From Arenibacter sp. F26102 (GTDB lineage: Bacteria > Bacteroidota > Bacteroidia > Flavobacteriales > Flavobacteriaceae): a stretch of DNA of 64,000 bases. The position numbers were made by a program, and so were the translations under genes. The first letter of the stretch is position 1, and the number at the start of each line of letters is the position of its first letter. The notes under the pieces were generated by a model. The model searched no databases. It was not told the DNA's origin and worked only from the letters and a program-made list of their open reading frames with translations. The stretch lies in NCBI RefSeq assembly GCF_023015865.1, contig NZ_JALKBC010000008.1:124001-188000 (forward strand). The letters are read 5' to 3'. Of this stretch, positions 8,178-15,298 are shown piece after piece.

Positions 8178-9860
8178 ATGTTCGGAATAAAACTTCCCAA
8201 GAAACAAAACCTCAAAAGATACAACACGCTATTTGGGGTACTTACGAAATATGGTTTTGAGGACGTTATGGCCAGTAGCAAAGCCAAAAAGTTCATCCCT
8301 AAAAATTACCTCGCCAAACATCCGGAGACAGAAAAGCTATTATCAATATCTACGTTTGAGCGAATCCGAATGGTGCTGGAAGAACTAGGTCCCTCCTATG
8401 TAAAATTGGGGCAGATTTTGAGCAACCGTGACGATATGTTACCACCAGGTTTAATTAAGGAGCTTGAAAAGTTGCAAGATCAAGCGCCATCCATGCCGAA
8501 CTTTGAAGTGGAAAAAATTATATCTGCAGAACTGGATATTGATTGTTCCCAATATTTCCTATCCATTGAACCCACCGCACTTGCAGCCGCCTCTTTGGCT
8601 CAGGTTCATAAGGCGCAGCTGCTTAATGGCAATTGGGTTGTGTTAAAAATACAGCGACCAAACATATCGGAAGTAATTGCCTCCGATATTTCCATTATGA
8701 AAGAAGTGGCCATGGCCTTGGAAAAATATAGTGCCCATATAAAGGCCATTCAGCCCCTGAAGTTGGTGGAATCCTTTGAAAAAAGCATCACCGAAGAGCT
8801 TAGCTTTTTAAGGGAAATGGATAATTTGGAACATTTTGCCAAAAATTTTGAGGGTAACGATGCCATATATGTTCCCAAGGGATATCGCGAACTGAGCACC
8901 GACCAGATTTTATGTATGGACTGGGTTGACGCAATTAAGGTTTCAGAACTTGAAAAGTTAAGAGAACAAAATATTGATTCCAGGGCAGTGGCAAAAGTTG
9001 GGGTGGACCTGTATTTGGAACAGGTTTTGGAACATGGCTTTTTTCATGCCGATCCGCATCCGGGAAATATATTTGTTCTCCCGGAGGTCCAAAAAATCTG
9101 TTTCATAGATTTTGGGATGATGGGAACCATAATGCCCAATGACAAGGAATCCTTAATGGAACTTCTCCTTTGTTTTTTAAAAAAAGATGTAAAGAAAATA
9201 ATTCCAATTCTTAAGAAAATTGCCTTAAAGACCGATATCCCGGATGAAAAAAAACTGGAATATGATTTATATGAATTAGTGGAAGGCATTAGTAATACAT
9301 CTATTCGAAACATTAAGTTGGGAATCACATTGGAACAATTTAAAAATGTTCTTTACGAGAACAAGATTACCATACCCCACTACTTGTATATTCTTATTAG
9401 GGCTTTGGTCATTATTGAAGGTGTAGGACTAAAATTAGATCCTGAATTCAACATTACGGATAATCTAAAACCATATATGGCCAAAATTACCCGCAAACGC
9501 TTTGGCCTAAAACGACTTTTTCAAAAGAATGTAAATCGATTTCAGGATTACAATGCTTTGTTGGACAAATTACCGGCAGACATTAATGAAATTGTGGATA
9601 AGATCAAGGACGGAAAATTGGTCATAGTGCATGAGCACAAAGGTCTCAACGACTTTAGAAAAACATTAAAGACTGCTTTTAACCGTTTGGTCTATGCTGT
9701 TATTATTGCTGCCCTATCTATTGGTTCTGCTCTTTTGGTAATGGCAGATATGCCTCCGAAGATTAGCGGAATACCGTTATTGGGTGCCATAGGTTTTTTA
9801 CTTTCCGCAGTTATTGGATTAGTTATATTGATATCCATTTACAGGAATAAAGAATACTAA
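8178..9860 (+). CDS. ABC1/UbiB-family atypical kinase (AarF-like)
   Basis: The product has 560 residues of the UbiB/ADCK family, membrane-associated atypical kinases or ATPases best known for supporting quinone biosynthesis. Visible motifs are the N-terminal GPSYVKLGQILSNRDDMLP (about 71-90), the unusual Ala-rich loop AAASLAQVHKA, the VVLKIQRP lysine, ELSFLREMDN, HGFFHADPHPGNIFV (catalytic loop) and FIDFGMMG (metal Asp). Two hydrophobic helices at the C-terminus (about 500-555) anchor it. No ubi or men genes lie nearby. It sits in a stress operon with the small protein at 7786, so the substrate cannot be inferred from context. Confidence 0.9.
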   Translation: MFGIKLPKKQNLKRYNTLFGVLTKYGFEDVMASSKAKKFIPKNYLAKHPETEKLLSISTFERIRMVLEELGPSYVKLGQILSNRDDMLPPGLIKELEKLQDQAPSMPNFEVEKIISAELDIDCSQYFLSIEPTALAAASLAQVHKAQLLNGNWVVLKIQRPNISEVIASDISIMKEVAMALEKYSAHIKAIQPLKLVESFEKSITEELSFLREMDNLEHFAKNFEGNDAIYVPKGYRELSTDQILCMDWVDAIKVSELEKLREQNIDSRAVAKVGVDLYLEQVLEHGFFHADPHPGNIFVLPEVQKICFIDFGMMGTIMPNDKESLMELLLCFLKKDVKKIIPILKKIALKTDIPDEKKLEYDLYELVEGISNTSIRNIKLGITLEQFKNVLYENKITIPHYLYILIRALVIIEGVGLKLDPEFNITDNLKPYMAKITRKRFGLKRLFQKNVNRFQDYNALLDKLPADINEIVDKIKDGKLVIVHEHKGLNDFRKTLKTAFNRLVYAVIIAALSIGSALLVMADMPPKISGIPLLGAIGFLLSAVIGLVILISIYRNKEY

Positions 9861-10038
9861 GTCTTCCAATTTTATTTTACACCTGCCCCCCTGCAGCAAT
9901 GAACATTTTGTATTCCATTGTAGGGTTGATAACGGATTGCACCAAACTTTCACTCGTCATTTTTTTTAAACAGGACCTAATTGTTATCTTTATTCCTATC
10001 ACGGTTTAACAGCCTATTTTCAAATTAAAATTGAAGCG

Positions 10039-10803
10039 ATGAAAATAATTTCATGGAACGTCAACGGCATTAGGGCCATTGCAAAAAAAGACTTTTTTGA
10101 AACTCTGGAAAAAATGGCCCCTGATATTCTTTGCCTTCAAGAAACCAAGGCTCAGGACAACGAGGTTGAGAAGACACTTTCAACATTGGAGCATTATAAC
10201 AAAAACTATAATTCGGCCGATAAAAAGGGTTATTCCGGCACCGCACTTTTGAGCAAAATAGCACCACTTGGCATTACCATGGACATGAATGTTTCCGAGC
10301 ATGATGAAGAAGGCCGAATACAATGTGCAGAGTACGAAAATTTCTTTTTGGTGAATGTATATGTGCCCAATTCAGGCCAACAATTGGAACGTCTGGACTA
10401 CCGTAAGCAGTGGGATGCCGATTTTCTAAAATACCTCAAAAATCTTGAAAAGACAAAACCCGTAATTGCCTGTGGAGATTTTAATGTGGCTCATAGACCA
10501 ATTGACCTTAAGAACGATAAGAGCAACTATAACAAAACGGCAGGATACACCCAAATTGAAATAGATGGAATGGATAATTTTGTCAAAGCCGGTTTTGTAG
10601 ATTCATTTAGACTTTTTCATCCGGATGTAGTTGCCTATACCTATTGGAGTTATCGATTTAAATCGAGGGAAAGAAACACCGGTTGGCGTATAGATTATTT
10701 TTTGGTGAGCAAGTCCCTGGTAGAACGTATAAAATCTGTTGAAATTCTATCGGAATATTTTGGATCGGACCACTGCCCTATAGCCTTGGAAATAGAATTT
10801 TAA
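10039..10803 (+). CDS. xth: Exodeoxyribonuclease III / AP endonuclease
   Basis: A 254-residue exonuclease-endonuclease-phosphatase fold enzyme acting in base-excision repair. Motifs in order: ISWNVNGIRA at the start, LCLQETKAQ (metal-binding Glu near 38), VNVYVPNSG, IACGDFNVAH (Asp/Asn, near 148), and SDHCPIALEIEF at the C-terminus (catalytic Asp-His). No regulon operator is seen in its upstream region. Its last four bases overlap the 3' end of the convergent gene at 10800-11165. Confidence 0.94.
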   Translation: MKIISWNVNGIRAIAKKDFFETLEKMAPDILCLQETKAQDNEVEKTLSTLEHYNKNYNSADKKGYSGTALLSKIAPLGITMDMNVSEHDEEGRIQCAEYENFFLVNVYVPNSGQQLERLDYRKQWDADFLKYLKNLEKTKPVIACGDFNVAHRPIDLKNDKSNYNKTAGYTQIEIDGMDNFVKAGFVDSFRLFHPDVVAYTYWSYRFKSRERNTGWRIDYFLVSKSLVERIKSVEILSEYFGSDHCPIALEIEF

Positions 10804-11165
10804 AAGGCGCCATGTTCTCCTAAATATTGTTGCAGTACACTCAACTGAAAATTCCCTACAACCTGGAGACCGGCATCCGCGTTCATTAGTACCAAACCAT
10901 ATGCCAGATGTGACAACTTACAGTCACTAACCACCTGCTTTTTTATCCCTGTGAAAACAGGCCTAAAGTGTTGATCAATTTCCAAACCCGAAGATCTCCC
11001 AACGGTCATGGCCTTGACTACCGCTTCCGTGATTTGTTCTGGAGATAAACCTTGTTCCAGTAGATCGCTTGCCAAGTGCTTTAAACGAAGACTATAATAG
11101 AAATCCAAAAAATTGGCAATACTATCCATAGTCTTGTCTTCTGAAGTAAAAATAGAAATTTCCAT
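10800..11165 (-). CDS. Conserved-looking hypothetical protein, 121 residues
   Basis: I do not recognise it. The chain is soluble, with an N-terminal acidic start, a helical middle (SIANFLDFYYSLRLKHLASDLLEQGLSPEQITEAV) and a C-terminal half with LSHLAYGLVLMNADAGLQVVGNF. It is convergent with xth and overlaps it by four bases. A TGA-N6-TCA match at 11181-11192 lies just upstream but has no correctly placed -7 element, so regulon membership is not supported. The start could also be the internal ATG 12 codons downstream. Confidence 0.65.
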   Translation of the reverse strand: MEISIFTSEDKTMDSIANFLDFYYSLRLKHLASDLLEQGLSPEQITEAVVKAMTVGRSSGLEIDQHFRPVFTGIKKQVVSDCKLSHLAYGLVLMNADAGLQVVGNFQLSVLQQYLGEHGAF

Positions 11166-11299
11166 AATTAAATTCGTATTTGATCCGTGTCACCACAGCA
11201 GTTGATAAAAACTGTTATACCTTTTAAAGTTGGTCCAACGCAGTTGAGACATTGTTTTTTGTCCAGTACTTAACTGAGCTACACCTGCAAAAGATATAA

Positions 11300-11698
11300 T
11301 CACAATTTCTTGGCGTACCCAAATACCATTTTTTTAAATTCCCTAAAGTCGTTGGCAAACAAACCCATTTGTTCCCTTAGGATAGCATGTTTTTCTCGGT
11401 AGTCCTGATCGGATACCCCTTTCTCTGCACTAAGTAAATGGGCCAACTGCTTTTCATGCGCTACAATATCTTCGGCCAAATAATCAAATAGGGTTTCATG
11501 GATCTTGTCCAGATATTGGAGCATCTGTCCGTATTCAGAAGCATTTATTTGTTCCCTATCCAGCAAATCAGTGAAAAATTTGGACTCATCCTTCCAAAAT
11601 GCAACGATATTCATCCATTCCCTACTTTCGTGGTGTAGTGCACCCAATGCTTCACCCAACATTTTTGACTTTTTTGAACCTGATGATTCGGCCTTCAT
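11300..11698 (-). CDS. Small helical protein of unknown function, paralog 2 of 3
   Basis: The product has 132 residues, all-helical, with no signal peptide. It belongs with the products at 7786 and 48873: ALHHESREWMNIVAFWKDESKFFTDLLDRE carries the same W...FWKDE..FF..LL pattern, and IVAHEKQLAHLL matches the later HE segment. It lies 27 bases downstream of the sigma-factor gene in the same direction, so it is probably the second gene of that operon, expressed from the operator at 12555. Confidence 0.78.
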   Translation of the reverse strand: MKAESSGSKKSKMLGEALGALHHESREWMNIVAFWKDESKFFTDLLDREQINASEYGQMLQYLDKIHETLFDYLAEDIVAHEKQLAHLLSAEKGVSDQDYREKHAILREQMGLFANDFREFKKMVFGYAKKL

Positions 11699-11725
11699 TA
11701 GCTTACATTTTAAATTATACCCTAT

Positions 11726-12493
11726 TTAACCTATATATCTTTTTAAAAAACTAGTACGCAAACCCTTTCTGGCAGCCTCCAATAGAGTTTCCACCTCTTT
11801 AATGGTACTATTTTGTATTTTGGCAATTTCCGCCACCTCAAACTGATGTTCTGTAAATAGTTCATATACCCGTCGCATGTGCATGGGCATATGACATAGC
11901 ACCATTTCAGCATGTTTTCTAATGTTCTCCGCTCCCAATTCTTTATCCAATTGGAGTATCACTTTTTCATCGTCATCCCCAATAAAAATTTGGTTTAGAA
12001 CATAGTCGTTCTTCGCATAGGAAATATCGTCCAGTTCTTCGGTCATAACAAGATCACCATCGCCATCTGTAGAATATTCTTCCTGCATCGCATCCCATTC
12101 GGGTTTGGAGTAGGTCTCTATATTATCAAAGAAAATTGAATCGAATTCTTCTTCTACCAGTATATCATCCAACAATTTGTCTATTCTTTTGAACATCCAG
12201 GGATGCAACTCATTTTCATTCTTAATCTCGTCCAAATGGTCATATACCTCTATAAAAAGTTGGTCAATTAAATCGTCCGCCTTATACTTGTTCCTATCGA
12301 TCTTACGCATTACCAAGGCTCGGTTCAAATTTTTTTGGACATATCGCCTGACCTCTGGCATCGTTTTTAATAAAACCTGATTGAATGCCTTGAGGTTTCC
12401 TTCTTTCTTTAGCCGTTTTAAATCAAAAAAGGAATTGGCCACAAACAGATGAAACTCCCTTTGACTTTGATAAATATTTACAGAATCTTCCAT
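11726..12493 (-). CDS. ECF-like RNA polymerase sigma factor
   Basis: The product has 255 residues. Residues about 15-110 have sigma region 2 character: YKADDLIDQLFIEVYDHLDEI..ELHPWMFKRIDKLLDDIL, equivalent to the DLxQEvF...ixpWLfrIarN core helices. Residues about 200-250 resemble region 4 with a helix-turn-helix: CHMPMHMRRVYELFTEHQFEVAEIAKIQNSTIKEVETLLEAARKGLR. An unusual acidic linker of about 90 residues separates the two, making it longer than typical ECF factors (about 180-200). No anti-sigma factor is adjacent. The operator at 12555-12568 lies 62 bases upstream with a near-perfect, exactly spaced -7 element, so this factor could pass the primary signal to a second tier of genes. Confidence 0.75.
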   Translation of the reverse strand: MEDSVNIYQSQREFHLFVANSFFDLKRLKKEGNLKAFNQVLLKTMPEVRRYVQKNLNRALVMRKIDRNKYKADDLIDQLFIEVYDHLDEIKNENELHPWMFKRIDKLLDDILVEEEFDSIFFDNIETYSKPEWDAMQEEYSTDGDGDLVMTEELDDISYAKNDYVLNQIFIGDDDEKVILQLDKELGAENIRKHAEMVLCHMPMHMRRVYELFTEHQFEVAEIAKIQNSTIKEVETLLEAARKGLRTSFLKRYIG

Positions 12494-12554
12494 AGCTTAT
12501 AAATTATCCAATATTACTGTACTTCAAAAATGCCAACCTCCTACTTCAAAACAA

Positions 12555-12568
12555 ATGATTAATATCAT
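12555..12568 (-). promoter_or_regulatory. Operator upstream of the sigma-factor operon
   Basis: ATGATTAATATCAT, centre 12561.5. Leftward -7 element CATTTTTG on the minus strand (12532-12525), five of six consensus bases, exact 36.5-bp spacing, 32 bases before the ATG at 12493. Confidence 0.78.
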
Positions 12569-12629
12569 TTCTCCCTAGCGGATCTGGACTAAAAAACTAG
12601 ATAAAAATCCTCGGAGTTCAGCTGATTAC

Positions 12630-13076
12630 TTAGCTTAATTTCTCCAATTCTTCTTCTATTAGCTCCAACTTCATGGAACTGTCGCGCACCAAAAGAAGAA
12701 AATGCCCTTCTTTTAGCAATTTTAGATGAAAGTTCACCTTATACTCCGATAATCCCAATCCCCTTAAAATTCCATATGGGCCAGCGGACATAGAACCCAG
12801 CGGTATACCCGATATATCCAATAAGAATTGTGAGGCCAAGTTGCCCGCAATAAAGAGAGTTCCTAATTGTGCATTGGGGAATATCCCAAAAGGTACCTTG
12901 GATTTCAAAACCCCATTCCAAAATTCTTTTAACTCTTGTTCCAAATTGGTCTTTATTTCATCCAGGGAAATATTGTTGTTATCAAGTTTACCCAATATAG
13001 ACATCTGGGGTTTATCCACGTTGGCCTGAATTACCTCGATAGCCTTTTTCAACATTCGTAAATTCTGAAATTCCAT
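12630..13076 (-). CDS. Hypothetical protein with a general-stress-like hydrophobic segment
   Basis: The product has 148 residues from the ATG at 13076, which has GAGGAGG 12 bases upstream; an ATG at 13121 would add 15 residues. A helical N-terminal half is followed by a small-residue hydrophobic stretch (LDISGIPLGSMSAGPYGILRGLGLSEYKVNFHLKLLKEGHFLLLVR). This resembles the pattern of DUF1269 / YflT-like general stress proteins: a Gly-rich GIP...helix, then a strand predicted after K-x-G-H. The similarity is to the pattern only, so no function is assigned. It is transcribed divergently from the YtxH operon out of a two-sided operator at 13196. Confidence 0.62.
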   Translation of the reverse strand: MEFQNLRMLKKAIEVIQANVDKPQMSILGKLDNNNISLDEIKTNLEQELKEFWNGVLKSKVPFGIFPNAQLGTLFIAGNLASQFLLDISGIPLGSMSAGPYGILRGLGLSEYKVNFHLKLLKEGHFLLLVRDSSMKLELIEEELEKLS

Positions 13077-13195
13077 TATTGCAAAAAACCTCCTCACCGA
13101 TATGTTAACCTTAGATTTCATTTATTCAATAATTATGAAATGGTCGGGTTGGTATTAGTCCAATTCCAAGTTAAGAATCTAATAGAATTTAGGAT

Positions 13196-13209
13196 ATGAT
13201 TTAAATCAT
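13196..13209. promoter_or_regulatory. Perfectly palindromic bidirectional operator
   Basis: ATGATTTAAATCAT is a perfect 14-bp palindrome, centre 13202.5. Rightward: perfect -7 element TAACTTTG at 13232-13239, toward the YtxH operon. Leftward: TAACTTGG on the minus strand, 13173-13166, one mismatch, toward the 12630 gene. Both have 36.5-bp spacing. Confidence 0.9.
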
Positions 13210-13288
13210 TTCAAAAGGAATTTGATAGCGTTAACTTTGGGATGTATAAAAATACATTCACAGAAATCTAAAACTAAAAATAAAAATC

Positions 13289-13618
13289 ATGACAAACAAC
13301 GACGGAAATATTCTTTTGGCTTTATTGACAGGGGCTGCTATAGGGGCAGGAATTGGGATTTTATATGCTCCAGACAAAGGCATAGAAACTAGGCACAAAA
13401 TAAAGCGTAAGGTTGGGGAAACTACCCAAGACTTAACCGATAGAATCTCCCATGCCAAAGAGGAACTTACCAAAACCGCAAACGAGAAAAAGGATGCTTT
13501 TGACCGTAAATTGGATGAAGCCATATCCACAATGAGCTATAAGGCAGATGACATTATTGCTACCTTGGAGCGCAAATTGGAGGACCTTAAAAAGAAAAAC
13601 GCACAATTTCAAAAATAA
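13289..13618 (+). CDS. YtxH-domain protein
   Basis: The product has 109 residues. The N-terminal Gly/Ala-rich membrane segment ILLALLTGAAIGAGIGILYAPDKG followed by a basic, long amphipathic helix is the YtxH/gas-vesicle-like family pattern. Proteins of this type are general stress proteins anchored in the inner membrane; no molecular function is known. The rest of the chain is highly charged and predicted to be coiled coil. It is the first gene of a three-gene operon (13289, 13625, 13974) from the operator at 13196. Confidence 0.85.
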   Translation: MTNNDGNILLALLTGAAIGAGIGILYAPDKGIETRHKIKRKVGETTQDLTDRISHAKEELTKTANEKKDAFDRKLDEAISTMSYKADDIIATLERKLEDLKKKNAQFQK

Positions 13619-13624
13619 GGTAGC

Positions 13625-13969
13625 ATGGCCTTGACTGAACTTAAGAAAGACCTTACAGAGGCAGAAGCCGATGTAAGGTCTTATCTAGAAAATAGCGAGG
13701 AGTATGCCAAGCTAAAGATTTTTAAAGTTCTTATGGAGCTTGTAACCACTTTTGCAATAACTCTATTAGTAGGCGCCTTGGCCCTATTGGCCTTGTTTTT
13801 ATTATCGTGGGCGGCATCCAATGCCCTGAACGTAGTTTTGGAAAGCGCATACCTTGGATTTTTGTTTACAGGTATAGGTTATATCCTTATTGCTATCATC
13901 TGTTATTTTCTCAGGGATAAGATCAATGCTCCTTTACTTCGCAAATTTTCCAAACATTATTTTGATTGA
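13625..13969 (+). CDS. Phage-holin-III-like (DUF1469-type) membrane protein
   Basis: The product has 114 residues: an acidic N-terminal helix, a first hydrophobic pair around residues 38-65 (LVTTFAITLLVGALALLALFLLSWAAS), and a second around 76-96 (FLFTGIGYILIAIICYFLRD). This arrangement is typical of the putative actinobacterial holin-X / DUF1469 family, which is often found next to YtxH-type genes in non-phage contexts. There is no sign of prophage here. It lies six bases after the YtxH gene. Confidence 0.75.
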   Translation: MALTELKKDLTEAEADVRSYLENSEEYAKLKIFKVLMELVTTFAITLLVGALALLALFLLSWAASNALNVVLESAYLGFLFTGIGYILIAIICYFLRDKINAPLLRKFSKHYFD

Positions 13970-13973
13970 AACT

Positions 13974-14195
13974 ATGGGCAAGCACTACAACTCTTTTAAG
14001 GAGATTGATGAAAGACTAATGGCCTTAAAATTACAACGTAAAATTGAAATAGAAAGCCTAAAATTGAACCTCAATCAGGCCAAGGCAAATCTCCGACCTC
14101 TGCAATTGGCGGGAAGCCTTAAGGGTAGCATACAACAAATCTTATTGGCTTTTGCCATAAAGAAGCTCAAGGGAATTTTTAACAGGAGACAATAG
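13974..14195 (+). CDS. Small basic helical protein, third gene of the YtxH operon
   Basis: The product has 73 residues from the ATG at 13974, four bases after the preceding stop. The frame is open upstream to an ATG at 13890, but that would overlap the holin-like gene by 80 bases. The chain is basic and helical (LMALKLQRKIEIESLKLNLNQAKANL) and ends in a conserved-looking LLAFAIKKLKGIFNRRQ tail. No family is recognised beyond its regular place after YtxH and holin-like genes. It probably associates with the membrane through the amphipathic tail. Confidence 0.65.
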   Translation: MGKHYNSFKEIDERLMALKLQRKIEIESLKLNLNQAKANLRPLQLAGSLKGSIQQILLAFAIKKLKGIFNRRQ

Positions 14196-14230
14196 CCTTA
14201 ATCTTATCTTGATCTACATTAAAACCAATA

Positions 14231-15298
14231 TTAAAAATCTGCCACAGTTCTCAGTCCCTCTACGTCTAAAATAATAATCCTTCTTCCATGATCCGTGGTA
14301 ATTAAACCTTCATCCTTAAAATCTGACAAAGTGCGGATGGCCGTTTCCGTGGCCGTACCGATCATTCCGGCAAAATCCTCTCTGGGGATTCCTAATCCAC
14401 CATTTGGTTTATCCAATATAACATTCTTATCATAAAGCTCCAAAAGGGCCTTCGCAGCCCTCTGCCTTACCGAAGCAAAAGCCATATCCACTAATTGTTC
14501 CTGCATGTGCATGAGATTATTGGAAATCATTCCAATGAATTTTTGAGAAACCACCGAGTTGCCATAAAGCAATTTCGTAAAATCATCCCTAGGTATGGTG
14601 CACAATTCGGAGTCCTCCAAAACCATAGCACTTTCAACATATGCTATTTTGGAATTTAACAGGGAAAGTTGCCCGATAAAATCTCCCGGTCCAAAAATTC
14701 CCGTCACAAATTCCTTTCCAGTTTCAGTGCCTTTATAGGTCTTGACACTGCCCTGTTCTATAAAAAATAAGGAATGGGCATTGTCACCTTCCCAAAAGAT
14801 GATATCCCTTTTATTATACTTTTTAAGGGAATAGTTCTTGGAAAGACTTTTAAGATCGCTGTATTGTGACGCCTCGTCCATAAATTTATTGAGCCCTTCC
14901 ATATTTTTGACTATCTCCTTTTTAAGAAAGTCGCTCTTTCGTAGACGTGAGGCAATGGCTTCCAACAGTTCTTTTTCCTCAAAGGGTTTTGTCAAATAAT
15001 CGTCTGCCCCCAAATTCATTCCCAATCTCACCTCTGCCCTATCGGTTTTTGCAGTCAAAAATATAAAGGGTATACTAGAAGTTGCACTGTTTTTACCCAC
15101 TAGTTCCAATACCCCATAACCGTCCAGTTCCGGCATCATAATATCACATATAATTATGTCTGGCCTAAACTTTTCGGCAAGTTCGACCCCTATTTTCCCA
15201 TTCTCGGCCGTAACCACCTCATAGTTGGACAATTCCAATATATCGGCCGTATTTTCCCTTACATCCTTGTTGTCCTCAATTAACAGAATTTTTTTCAT
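14231..15298 (-). CDS. Receiver-Crp/Fnr fusion response regulator 1
   Basis: The product has 355 residues. The receiver domain (about 1-120) has phospho-acceptor Asp52 (CDIMMPELDG), acidic ED at 8-9, Thr82 and Lys104 (YLTKPF). A cyclic-nucleotide-binding-type beta-roll follows (about 150-265, FFIEQGSVKTYKG..GPGDFIGQLSLL), then a Crp-type helix-turn-helix (IPREDFAGMIGTATETAIRTLSDFKDEGLI). The recognition helix keeps the Glu and Arg (T-E-T-A-I-R) that in Crp/Fnr read the TGA half-site. No cysteine cluster for an Fe-S centre is seen. It overlaps the upstream LOV kinase gene by 23 bases, so the two are translationally coupled and form a cognate pair. It is a candidate activator for the TGA-N6-TCA operators in this window, including its own at 18188. 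Confidence 0.9.
   Translation of the reverse strand: MKKILLIEDNKDVRENTADILELSNYEVVTAENGKIGVELAEKFRPDIIICDIMMPELDGYGVLELVGKNSATSSIPFIFLTAKTDRAEVRLGMNLGADDYLTKPFEEKELLEAIASRLRKSDFLKKEIVKNMEGLNKFMDEASQYSDLKSLSKNYSLKKYNKRDIIFWEGDNAHSLFFIEQGSVKTYKGTETGKEFVTGIFGPGDFIGQLSLLNSKIAYVESAMVLEDSELCTIPRDDFTKLLYGNSVVSQKFIGMISNNLMHMQEQLVDMAFASVRQRAAKALLELYDKNVILDKPNGGLGIPREDFAGMIGTATETAIRTLSDFKDEGLITTDHGRRIIILDVEGLRTVADF

Noticed and set aside
11180-11193. TGA-N6-TCA match upstream of the 10800-11165 gene
   Set aside because: Flanking bases do not fit the consensus and no TAnnTTT octamer lies 36.5 bp away. It serves as a chance-match control.
13625-13969. Prophage remnant because of the holin-like protein
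   Set aside because: No integrase, capsid, tail or lysis genes nearby. This family is usual beside YtxH genes in ordinary chromosomes.
13890-13973. N-terminal extension of the third YtxH-operon gene
   Set aside because: It would overlap the holin-like gene by 80 bases. The ATG at 13974 follows the preceding stop directly.
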